DNA of 64,000 nt. Source: Oscillibacter sp. 1-3. GTDB lineage: Bacteria > Bacillota > Clostridia > Oscillospirales > Oscillospiraceae. The stretch covers positions 421,607 through 485,606 of the forward strand of contig NZ_KE159707.1 of the NCBI RefSeq assembly GCF_000403435.2, written 5' to 3'. A program made the position numbers and the translations under genes. The notes under the pieces are model-generated. The model saw only the letters and a program-made list of their open reading frames with translations, ran no database searches and was not told the origin of the DNA. This document shows, in pieces, positions 22,463-30,022 of this stretch (position 1 is its first letter; every line of letters starts with the position of its first letter).

Positions 22463-24136
22463 TTACGCCACTCTCGTCACCACGCTGGAGAAGCTGAACC
22501 AGCCCCGGGCGTCCCGGCAGGCGCCGGTCAGCGTCTCCCGCAGTTCCCAGGCCGTCCCCCGGGTGTACAGGGGCGTCATGACGCAGTCCGAAATCAGCAG
22601 ATCCTCCGCGTCGTGGAGGCAGCCCATGCGGGCAGTGCTGTCGGCGGCGTTGGCGATGATGGCCATCAAGGTATCGTAGGCGCTGTTGGCATACTGAACC
22701 ACGTTGTTGGTGCTGTCGGAGGTCCAGTTCATCAAAAAGCACTCGGCGTCGTTGCCCACAGCGGTGAGATCCGCTCCCGCCAGGTCGTACTCCCCGGTGC
22801 GCAGGGCGCTCCACAGCTCCCGGTTGGTGACGCCCACCGGCGTCACACGCATCCCCAGGGCCTCCTGCCACATCTGGCAAATCAGCTGGGCCAGAACGCC
22901 GTTGCTGCCCGTGTCCTCATAGATATAGGTCATCTCCCCCAGGCTGGCGCCGCTGTCATAGCCCGCCTCGCTCAACAGCGCCTTTGCCTGGACACAGCGC
23001 TCCTCATAGCTCGCTTCGCCGCTGTCCAGCAGGGTCCCGCCCACGGTACGGAAATCCTTCTCCCCCTCCGGGACGCCGGGCGGCACCAGCCCCCCCGCGG
23101 CCAGGGCGCTGACGCCCGCGGCGGCGGTCAGGGCGTCACGGTTGACGGCCAGATGCACCGCCTGCCGCACCAGGGGGTCCGCCAGCATCTCCTGCCCGCA
23201 GTTGAACAGCACGGCGTAGGTCCCCATCTCCGGGATGGCCTCCCATTCCCTGTCCGCCGCCAGCTCCGCCATCCGCTCCTCCGTCAGGGGCCATACGGCG
23301 TCTACGGTCTTGTGGTCATAGAGGGAGCGGGCCTCCTCCGCCGTGTCGGCAAAGTGGAACACCAGGGTCCGGGGGCCGGCCTGGCTGCTGTAATACCGCT
23401 CGTTGGCCACGGCAGAAAGCGTCGCGCCCTGCGTGTAGAACTCCGCCTGATAGGGCCCGTTGCACACCAGTGCCGTGGGGTCGGACCACCAGCGCAGGTT
23501 CTCTCCCCCGGCACGCCGACTCCGCTCCTCCGCCGCATCCTTCAGCTTCTGCACCACGTCCTGCCGCAGGGGGCTGGTGGCGGGGGAGGTGCAGACCTCC
23601 GTCAAAAACCAGTCGTAGCGGCCGCTGAGGACCACCACCAGCGTATTGTCGTTTTTGGCGGTCACCTGCAGCAGCGTCATATCTCCGGCGGCCCGGGCCT
23701 CGTCGTACCCCGCCACCACGGACAGCAGCGCCGCGTAGGGGGACCGGCTGGCCGGGTCCGCCAGCCGCTGCCAGGCGTACACGAAGTCCCCGGCCTTCAC
23801 ATTGACCCCGTCGGACCACTTGGCGCTGCGCAGGCGGAAGGTGTAGGTCACCGTGCCGTCGTAGCTCTCCTCCTGGTCCACGGTCTTGGCCATGCCGCCC
23901 GTCACCGTGGGATTGCCGGAGACGTCTACCGTCACCCGCATCAGGTTCTCATACAGGTGGGCCAGGATGGTCTGGTCCCCGGTCTCCTCGGCGTAGATGG
24001 GGTCCAGGCTCACCGGGGCCGCCCCCACGCACACGGACAGGGAGACCCCGTCCGCATCTCCGGCGCAGCCCGCCAGCAGTCCAAGACACATGGCCCCGGA
24101 CAGGACCAGACACACCAGTTTTTTCCATATCCGCAT
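22463..24136 (-). CDS. ABC transporter solute-binding lipoprotein (family 5, OppA-like)
   Basis: 557 residues. Signal peptide with lipobox LLAGC. Family-5 signatures: PVSLDPIYAEETGDQTILAHLYENL near the start and WSDGVNVKAGDFVYAWQRL near residue 110. It binds peptides or similar oligomers outside the membrane. No permease or ATPase lies next to it, so it is an orphan receptor. ATG at 24136 is chosen because GAGG is 9 bp upstream; a GTG two codons earlier is too close. Its promoter is about 240 bp upstream. Confidence 0.88.
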   Translation of the reverse strand: MRIWKKLVCLVLSGAMCLGLLAGCAGDADGVSLSVCVGAAPVSLDPIYAEETGDQTILAHLYENLMRVTVDVSGNPTVTGGMAKTVDQEESYDGTVTYTFRLRSAKWSDGVNVKAGDFVYAWQRLADPASRSPYAALLSVVAGYDEARAAGDMTLLQVTAKNDNTLVVVLSGRYDWFLTEVCTSPATSPLRQDVVQKLKDAAEERSRRAGGENLRWWSDPTALVCNGPYQAEFYTQGATLSAVANERYYSSQAGPRTLVFHFADTAEEARSLYDHKTVDAVWPLTEERMAELAADREWEAIPEMGTYAVLFNCGQEMLADPLVRQAVHLAVNRDALTAAAGVSALAAGGLVPPGVPEGEKDFRTVGGTLLDSGEASYEERCVQAKALLSEAGYDSGASLGEMTYIYEDTGSNGVLAQLICQMWQEALGMRVTPVGVTNRELWSALRTGEYDLAGADLTAVGNDAECFLMNWTSDSTNNVVQYANSAYDTLMAIIANAADSTARMGCLHDAEDLLISDCVMTPLYTRGTAWELRETLTGACRDARGWFSFSSVVTRVA

Positions 24137-24386
24137 ATACACTTTCCTCTATTCACGCTGGCCTCCAGGACCGGGGCCTTCTGTTTTTTCTGGGCAATAC
24201 ACGCATACCGTCCAACAAACCCGAAAAGAATCTCCGGCTCTTTTCAACAGCAAAAACCGCTGCGGCCGCTGAACGCGGCCAGTTTGTCCGGGTTTACAGG
24301 GCGCAGATCCGCGCTTTGCGCGGCGGCGGGCCATTGGCTCGCCGGCTGAATGCCGACAGCGGATGGGTTTCCGCTTTGTTCACTAT

Positions 24387-24415
24387 ATTATAGAGAAATC
24401 CGCCGTTTTTGTAAA
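24387..24415 (-). promoter_or_regulatory. Promoter of the solute-binding protein, long leader
   Basis: -35 TTTACA (complement of 24410-24415), 17-bp spacer, -10 TATAAT (complement of 24387-24392). The leader to 24137 is about 240 nt with GC-rich stems (for example GCGGAAACCCATCCGC and CTGGCCGCGTTCAGCGGCC). It has no features of a T-box or a riboswitch class I know. Confidence 0.75.
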
Positions 24416-24490
24416 GCCGCTCCGGGAAAAAAGTTACAAAACGATGACAGTTTTTAGATTTTATTCACAAACTCCTTCGGGGATTCCAAC

Positions 24491-24518
24491 AAAAACGCGG
24501 CCCCCGGCGGGAGGCCGC
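24491..24518 (-). terminator. Terminator of the helicase/VOC operon
   Basis: On the minus strand, GCGGCC..GGCCGC followed by five U, 14 bp after the VOC stop. Confidence 0.7.
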
Positions 24519-24531
24519 AAAACAGAGGCGG

Positions 24532-24999
24532 TCATTCAGCTGTCAGGAGCTTTTCCAGGTCCTCTATGGAGACGTCCATCCGCGCGGATACCTCCTCCAT
24601 GGTCATGCCGGAGGCGAGAAAGCGGCGGACCACCATTTCCATATCCTCCCCCGCCTCAATGAGATGCCCGTCCGGGTCGTAGAGGCGGACCACCCGCTGG
24701 CCCCAGCCGTGCTCCACCACGTCCCCCAGGCGCCGGATGTCCGGGCGGCTGTTCAGCTTTTTCAAAAATTCGTCAAAGTCCTTTGTCTCGAAACAGAGCT
24801 CCATATTGTGGGACCGCTTCACTACGCTCTCCTCCGGCACGCCCGCAAGCCAGGCAAAGTTCTGCTGCAAGGCCAGTCCGCAGCTGAAGGAGACGTTGAT
24901 CCCGTAATCATGGTCCAGCTCCAGGCCGAACAGTTCCTCATAAAAGGCCCGGGACACGTGAATGTCCGCCACGGAGATCAGGGCCGCCGTGTACCGCAT
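24532..24999 (-). CDS. VOC (glyoxalase/bleomycin-resistance) superfamily protein
   Basis: 155 residues. One betaalphabetabetabeta pair: ISVADIHVSRAFYEELFGLEL at the start and VRLYDPDGHLIEAGEDMEM near residue 110, the latter holding the metal-ligand Glu position. The last 35 residues (FLASGMTMEEVSARMDVSIEDLEKL) form an added helical segment with a helix-turn-helix look. It starts 5 bp after the helicase stop, so the two genes are coupled. Substrate unknown. Confidence 0.8.
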   Translation of the reverse strand: MRYTAALISVADIHVSRAFYEELFGLELDHDYGINVSFSCGLALQQNFAWLAGVPEESVVKRSHNMELCFETKDFDEFLKKLNSRPDIRRLGDVVEHGWGQRVVRLYDPDGHLIEAGEDMEMVVRRFLASGMTMEEVSARMDVSIEDLEKLLTAE

Positions 25000-25003
25000 G
25001 GCC

Positions 25004-26164
25004 TCAGCCCTCCACGGCGGCCAGATGGCCCTCATCGTCAAATTTTACAGACACAATCTCGTTCCGGGTCTTCTGGGCGATGTCGTCAATGCGCATTTTG
25101 GAGGGGTAATCCGCCACAAAGGTCACCGCCACGCCCTGGCGCTTTGCCCGGCCGGTGCGGCCGATGCGGTGGACGTAGTCCTGGTTTTCGTCGGGCACAT
25201 CGCAGTTGAACACAATGTCCACATCATCCACATCGATGCCCCGGGCGGCCACGTCGGTGGAGACGAAGACCCGGAGCTTGCCCTGGCGGAACCGGTCCAT
25301 CACCTGCTCCCGGCGCTTCTGGGGGATGTCCCCGTGGATGCACTCGGCGTCGATCCCCCGCATCTGGAGGAACTTGGTGATCCGCTCCGTGGAGCCTTTC
25401 GTATTGCAGAAGGCCATGCAGCGGTCAAAGCCGGTCTCGTTTAAGATCTTCTCAATGGCGTCCGCCTTACCGTCGTAGGACACGTCCATGCGGAACTGCT
25501 TGATGTCCGGCTTGTTCTGCTCGTCCTCCCGGACGGTGATCTCCGCCGCGTCCCGCTGGTACACCCAGGCGATGTCCATCACCTCCCGGGAGATGGTGGC
25601 GGAGAAGAGCCCCAGGTTCCTCCGCCTGCCCATCTTGTCCAGCAGGCGGGTCACATCGTGGATGAAACCCATGTCCAGCATCCGGTCCGCCTCGTCCAGC
25701 ACCACGGTCTGGGCGGTGTCCACCCGGACAGTGCGCCGCTTCATGTGGTCGCTGAGGCGGCCCGGGGTGGCCACCACGATCTGGGGGTGCTTTTTCAGTG
25801 TGTCGATCTGTCGCCCGATGGGTGCGCCGCCGTAGAGGCACACCGTTCGCACGCCGGGCTTGTAGGCCGCCAGATCCCGGATCTCGTCAGTGATCTGAAT
25901 GGCCAGCTCCCGGGTGGGGGCCAGGATCACCGCCTGAACGCTCTCGTCCGCCGGGTCGGTGTGCTCCACAATGGGGATGCCGTAGGCAAAGGTCTTGCCC
26001 GTGCCCGTGGGAGCCTTGGCAATGACATCCTGCCAGTCCATCATAGGCGGAATGCACCCCGCCTGGACCGGCGTGGAAACCGCGATATTCTTCTCTGCCA
26101 CTGCCCGCATAATCTCCGGCGACAGCCCCAGGCTGTCAAACCGGACGCCTTCCGTATATTCCAT
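25004..26164 (-). CDS. DEAD-box RNA helicase
   Basis: 386 residues, minimal two-RecA form with no C-terminal RNA-binding extension. Motifs in order: Q motif (STPVQAGCIP), I (APTGTGKT), Ia (PTRELAIQ), II (VLDEADRM), III (FSATI), IV region (CMAFCNTKGS), V (STDVAARGIDV), VI (HRIGRTGRA). It unwinds RNA duplexes, probably in ribosome assembly or RNA decay. It has a good promoter at 26206-26234. Confidence 0.93.
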   Translation of the reverse strand: MEYTEGVRFDSLGLSPEIMRAVAEKNIAVSTPVQAGCIPPMMDWQDVIAKAPTGTGKTFAYGIPIVEHTDPADESVQAVILAPTRELAIQITDEIRDLAAYKPGVRTVCLYGGAPIGRQIDTLKKHPQIVVATPGRLSDHMKRRTVRVDTAQTVVLDEADRMLDMGFIHDVTRLLDKMGRRRNLGLFSATISREVMDIAWVYQRDAAEITVREDEQNKPDIKQFRMDVSYDGKADAIEKILNETGFDRCMAFCNTKGSTERITKFLQMRGIDAECIHGDIPQKRREQVMDRFRQGKLRVFVSTDVAARGIDVDDVDIVFNCDVPDENQDYVHRIGRTGRAKRQGVAVTFVADYPSKMRIDDIAQKTRNEIVSVKFDDEGHLAAVEG

Positions 26165-26205
26165 AGCTTTTTTCCCTTTTTTTGATATAATAGTGTTGTA
26201 CAGCT

Positions 26206-26234
26206 ATTATACCCGCAATTCCGCCGCTTGTAAA
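26206..26234 (-). promoter_or_regulatory. Promoter of the DEAD-box helicase gene
   Basis: -35 TTTACA (complement of 26229-26234), 17-bp spacer, -10 TATAAT (complement of 26206-26211). The 26270-26420 stretch upstream of the divergent gene is strongly AT-rich, with repeated TTTTAGTAAA segments. Confidence 0.8.
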
Positions 26235-26449
26235 GTGCCCCAGCGGCCGGCTCCGGCCCTCAATTGGGGTTTTTCCCCAGAAGTATGATATTTTAGTAAA
26301 TTTTTGCCTAAATAGCCAATAATCATTCTATTTTTGTAAAATTTATTGTATATTTTTAGTAAAATTATGTATTGTCTTCATAACATTTTCGCCTTTTTAT
26401 GCTAAATTATTTTTAAGGGGACTCAACAATCCAGCGGGAGGTGTCAAAC

Positions 26450-26665
26450 ATGGCTGAAATGGACTATGTGCGCATTTTACGTGACCTCCGGGAGGACGCC
26501 GACAAGACGCAGACGCAGATTGCCGAAGTCTTGGGAACCTCTCAGACCATGTACGCGCGGTACGAACGCGGCGCAAACGAACTGCCCATCCACCATTTGA
26601 TTACTTTAAGCAGATACTACGGCGTCAGCACGGATTATCTGCTGGGTCTCAGCAGGGAGCGTTAA
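26450..26665 (+). CDS. Small XRE-family regulator
   Basis: 71 residues. Cro/C1 helix-turn-helix: DKTQTQIAEVLGTSQTMYARYERG, then LSRYYGVSTDYLLGLS. It stands alone with its own AT-rich promoter region and terminator. Start at 26450 with GGGAGG 10 bp upstream; a GTG at 26441 would add three codons. Target unknown. Confidence 0.85.
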   Translation: MAEMDYVRILRDLREDADKTQTQIAEVLGTSQTMYARYERGANELPIHHLITLSRYYGVSTDYLLGLSRER

Positions 26666-26667
26666 GC

Positions 26668-26701
26668 GCGGACAGGAAGCACTCCTGTCCGCACTTTTTT
26701 T
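26668..26701 (+). terminator. Rho-independent terminator
   Basis: GCGGACAGGA with TCCTGTCCGC, 10 bp, followed by seven T. Confidence 0.85.
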
Positions 26702-26775
26702 GTGGAGGGCGGATAAACTGGAGAGGGCGGGTTCTCCCGCCCTCTCTACTTTTCTGGATGTTGACGCAAGTCCTC

Positions 26776-27549
26776 TCAGGGCTCCTCCGGATTCTCCGCA
26801 GGCTCAACAGTGAAGAGTCCGCTTCTGTAACCACGCTTTACACTGTCCACGGTGAGGACATCCCCGGCGTCCTTTTTTGTCACGGTCATATTTGCATCCC
26901 CGGCATCGTTGCCGGTTACCGTCACCACAGAGCTGTTGACCACGCCGTTCCCGTCGGCCCCGTCATCGATGTCCGCCACAACCGCAGTGCTGATCTGAAG
27001 CTCGGTCTCCACGTCGTCACTGGTGAAGTGGTTGGTATAGACGGTGCCATCCGCCTGGGTCACGGTCTCCGTCAGATCCCAATTTTCCGTGCTGCCGGAA
27101 ACATCCACCTCAACCGAATGGTTTTCCAGGGACTTCTCAAAGTGGTATGCGCCGTCCTCCGCCAAATTTTCGGTGATGTCAATTTCCTCGCCGGCGGCGC
27201 AGAGGACCATCACTCTGCCGTCGTCCCGTTTTTCGATATACGCGCCCTCGCTGACGGACAGCATCAGCTGGTTGCCGTCCTGGTCCACGGCCTCATACCG
27301 GGTCTCGTAGCCGTCGGACCACACCTCCCGGATGCTGCGGAACAGCGTCCCGCCGGTGGCCAGGTCCGCCGCCCCGGCGGTCACCGCCAGGGCCATGGCC
27401 ATGGCGGCGGCGATGGCAGCTCCCCGCAGGAGCTTCGGCAGCCGCCGGGCATTCTTTTTCTCGTTCATCATTTGAAAGACCTCCTTCTTGGCTTCCTCAG
27501 AGGCACACAGCCGGGAAAAGGTCTCGCAGTATAAGCGTTTATCAATCAT
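26776..27549 (-). CDS. Probable membrane anti-sigma factor
   Basis: 257 residues. A cytoplasmic N-terminal region of about 40 residues (MIDKRLYCETFSRLCASEEAKKEVFQMM) precedes a single membrane helix (about 42-62), followed by an extracytoplasmic beta-rich domain. Its start overlaps the stop of the ECF sigma gene (ATGA), the usual arrangement for a cognate anti-sigma protein. No zinc-type ZAS motif is seen; the assignment rests on topology and position. Confidence 0.75.
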   Translation of the reverse strand: MIDKRLYCETFSRLCASEEAKKEVFQMMNEKKNARRLPKLLRGAAIAAAMAMALAVTAGAADLATGGTLFRSIREVWSDGYETRYEAVDQDGNQLMLSVSEGAYIEKRDDGRVMVLCAAGEEIDITENLAEDGAYHFEKSLENHSVEVDVSGSTENWDLTETVTQADGTVYTNHFTSDDVETELQISTAVVADIDDGADGNGVVNSSVVTVTGNDAGDANMTVTKKDAGDVLTVDSVKRGYRSGLFTVEPAENPEEP

Positions 27550-28022
27550 GGGCTCTCTGCCTCCTTCAAATTGGTTCTCAGCTGTCCCCTGGCCCGCATG
27601 AGCCAGGTCTGCACAGTGGACGGGTTGGCGCTCATGGCGCCGGCCACCTCCCGGACGCTGTAGCCCTCGTAGTAGTGGAGATAGACGGCGGCCCGGTATT
27701 TGGGCGGCAGAGCCATCACCTCCCGGAAGAGCTCGCTCTGGGCCGGGGTGTCGAAGACCGCCGTCTCCGGAGCCTCCTCCAGAGGGCCGGTCCGGCGGCG
27801 CCAGGGGGAGCGCAGCAGATGCTTGCACTCGTTCACCGCCACCCGCACCACCCAGTAGCGCTCATGCTCCGGCGTGTCGAAGGGAGGCTGGGTATAGAGC
27901 TTCAGCAGCGTCTCCTGCATCACGTCCTCCGCGTCGGCCCGATTTTTCAGATAGCTGTACGCCAGCCGGAACACCATGTCGGCGTACCGCTCCATGGCCG
28001 ACTCAAATGCCGCGTCCGTCAA
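27546..28022 (-). CDS. ECF-type sigma-70 factor
   Basis: 158 residues. Region 2 (MVFRLAYSYLKNRADAEDVMQETLLKLY) and region 4 (LPPKYRAAVYLHYYEGYSVREVAGAM, then PSTVQTWLMRARGQL) are complete. It directs RNA polymerase to a stress regulon, held by the downstream membrane protein. The start is TTG behind AGGTGAG; no ATG gives a full region 2. Confidence 0.9.
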   Translation of the reverse strand: MTDAAFESAMERYADMVFRLAYSYLKNRADAEDVMQETLLKLYTQPPFDTPEHERYWVVRVAVNECKHLLRSPWRRRTGPLEEAPETAVFDTPAQSELFREVMALPPKYRAAVYLHYYEGYSVREVAGAMSANPSTVQTWLMRARGQLRTNLKEAESP

Positions 28023-28189
28023 TTCGTCTCACCTCGCTTGTGCAGGTTTTGAAAGGCCTTTCTGTGGGGAATATCCGCCAGCGCCGGAAAAAATCTCAAA
28101 ACGGCAGAAATTTTTTTCCGTTTCCGGCCGAAAGGCACCGAATTTCCCGTCTTTTTCCCAAATTTATACTTTCCCTTTTGAAAAAACTC

Positions 28190-28198
28190 TGATATAAT
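28190..28198 (+). promoter_or_regulatory. Extended -10 promoter of the diguanylate cyclase gene
   Basis: TGATATAAT: a TGN extension and consensus -10 TATAAT (28193-28198), without a good -35. The leader to the start is about 90 nt. Confidence 0.55.
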
Positions 28199-28291
28199 AT
28201 GGCCAATTGTGACTGTTATACGGAGTCCGCACCTTCCAAAGAGTATATCACAATTCCGCCTGCGGGCGTCATAATAAAAAGGAGTACCGCC

Positions 28292-29212
28292 ATGGAGAGA
28301 ATTCTGGTCATCGACGACAGTCCCGTACAGGCCAATCTCCTCAAGTCCATTCTGGATGACACCTATGATGTCACCACGGTCCACACCGCCGAGAGCGGAC
28401 TGCACTACGCCAAGAGCGGCGACTATTCCCTGATCCTTCTGGACGTGATTATGCCCAGCATCAACGGCTTTGAAGTGCTGGCGCTGCTGCAGAAGGACTC
28501 CTCCACCCAGCATATCCCCGTGATCCTCATCACCAGCCTCTCCGATTTTCAAAACGAGGAGCGGGGACTGACCCTGGGGGCCGTGGACTATATCTCCAAG
28601 CCCTTCCACCCCCTGGTGGTCAAGGCCCGGGTCAACACCCACATCAAGCTGTACCAGTACCGCACCCAGATTGAGCGGCAGGCCACGCTGGACCAGCTCA
28701 CCGGCGTGGCAAACCGGCGGCACTACAATGCCGTCAGCCTGGAGCGGTGGCAGGACGCCGTACGGCTGAACGTCCCCTTCTCCATCTGCATGATGGACAT
28801 CGACAAATTCAAAGTGTACAACGACACCTTCGGACACATGGCCGGAGATCAGGTGATCGCCTCCGTAGCCGGCGCGGCCTCCGCCCGCCTGCAGCGCACA
28901 ACGGATTTCTTCGCCCGCTACGGCGGCGAGGAATTTGTGGCCATCATCCTGGGCAGCACCGCCGCGGAAGCCTTTGAGCACATGCGGGGAATCCGGCGGG
29001 CGGTGGAGGATCTCCGCATCCCCCACAACGAGACCGTCTCCCCCTTGGTCACGGTCAGCCTGGGCGGCGTGACTCTGTTCCCCGGTCCCAAGGATTCCTA
29101 CGACACGCATCTGAAAATCGCGGACACCATGCTGTACGACGCCAAGCGCTTCGGACGAAACCAAGTGGTCTGGTACAGCGATAAAATGGAGTTCTGGCGG
29201 GAAAATAAATAA
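28292..29212 (+). CDS. Response regulator-type diguanylate cyclase (REC-GGDEF)
   Basis: 306 residues. N-terminal receiver domain with acidic pocket IDD (8-9), phospho-acceptor Asp51 (LLDVI) and Lys103 (ISKPF). A helical linker leads to a GGDEF domain with active-site GGEEF (211-215) and the inhibitory RxxD site RTTD (202-205) five residues before it. It should make cyclic di-GMP upon phosphorylation and be feedback-inhibited by product. No histidine kinase is adjacent. AAAAGGAG precedes the start. Confidence 0.93.
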   Translation: MERILVIDDSPVQANLLKSILDDTYDVTTVHTAESGLHYAKSGDYSLILLDVIMPSINGFEVLALLQKDSSTQHIPVILITSLSDFQNEERGLTLGAVDYISKPFHPLVVKARVNTHIKLYQYRTQIERQATLDQLTGVANRRHYNAVSLERWQDAVRLNVPFSICMMDIDKFKVYNDTFGHMAGDQVIASVAGAASARLQRTTDFFARYGGEEFVAIILGSTAAEAFEHMRGIRRAVEDLRIPHNETVSPLVTVSLGGVTLFPGPKDSYDTHLKIADTMLYDAKRFGRNQVVWYSDKMEFWRENK

Positions 29213-29247
29213 CGGGGCGCGCACCGCGTCCCCGGAAGGGAGATACC

Positions 29248-29946
29248 ATGGCTCTGTTTGGATTGTTTGGAAAAAAGGCCGGAAAGGCGGAGGCGGCGCC
29301 TGTTAAAAAAGAGGCAGAGCCCGCCTTTCTGGAGGACTACGCCGGTATGCAGGCGGAGGTGACGGACACAGAGGGCCGGCTGCTCTTTGTGGCAAAGCTC
29401 CTTGGTCTCCAGGAGAACCAGGGAGACCTGCACCTGCTCTCCGAGGCCTTCGTCTCCCGGGAGATGGAGGAGCCGCTGCCCGTGCGGCTCCGTGGATACA
29501 GCAGCCGGAAGTCCAAGGCCGCCTATCTGGAGGGGACCATCCTCCCCGCCGAGGACGACCAGATATGGCGGGTGGAGAACCTGACGCTGGTGAAGCTGGA
29601 AAACGACCGCTCCTTCTTCCGCATGGACGTGGCCATGGACGCCTCCCTCACCGCCGTAGGCCGGCCCGGCGCGGAGGAGGAACCCTGCAAGCTTGTGGAT
29701 CTCAGCGTGGGCGGCGTGCGCATCGCCTCTCCCAACCAGCACCAGATCGGGGAGCGTCTTTTGCTCAGCGTGGATCTGACGTCCGGAAAAGCCCCCTCCA
29801 CCATGCTCTGCCAGGTTCTGCGCGTCATCGGGCAGGAACGGGATTACGAATACGGCTGCCGGTTCATCGAGCTCAACGATGCGGACGAGGACCGGATCAT
29901 GCAGATCATCTTTGCCCTCCAGCGCAAGCAGAGCGGCCGCACCTGA
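29248..29946 (+). CDS. PilZ-domain protein (cyclic di-GMP effector)
   Basis: 232 residues. The N-terminal part (about 25-105) resembles the YcgR-N/PilZN-type domain. The C-terminal PilZ domain shows RSFFR (RxxxR) and DLSVGGVRI (DxSxxG), both cyclic di-GMP contacts. It lies 35 bp after the diguanylate cyclase gene, so maker and receptor are probably co-transcribed. The output is unknown; no flagellar genes are nearby. Confidence 0.85.
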   Translation: MALFGLFGKKAGKAEAAPVKKEAEPAFLEDYAGMQAEVTDTEGRLLFVAKLLGLQENQGDLHLLSEAFVSREMEEPLPVRLRGYSSRKSKAAYLEGTILPAEDDQIWRVENLTLVKLENDRSFFRMDVAMDASLTAVGRPGAEEEPCKLVDLSVGGVRIASPNQHQIGERLLLSVDLTSGKAPSTMLCQVLRVIGQERDYEYGCRFIELNDADEDRIMQIIFALQRKQSGRT

Positions 29947-29979
29947 TTCCCGGGCCGCGGTCCGTGCTCCTCCAAAGGA

Positions 29980-30013
29980 AAACCCCCTCCCGCCAGCGGC
30001 GGGAGGGGGTTTT
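29980..30013. terminator. Bidirectional terminator between convergent operons
   Basis: AAACCCCCTCCCGCC with GGCGGGAGGGGGTTT around AGC, a 15-bp perfect stem flanked by A and T runs. Confidence 0.88.
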
Positions 30014-30022
30014 TACACTGCC

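Noticed and set aside
24137..24386. T-box or riboswitch in the leader of the solute-binding protein gene
   Set aside because: GC-rich stems are present, but the T-box AGGGTGG-ACCGCG core and other class signatures are absent.
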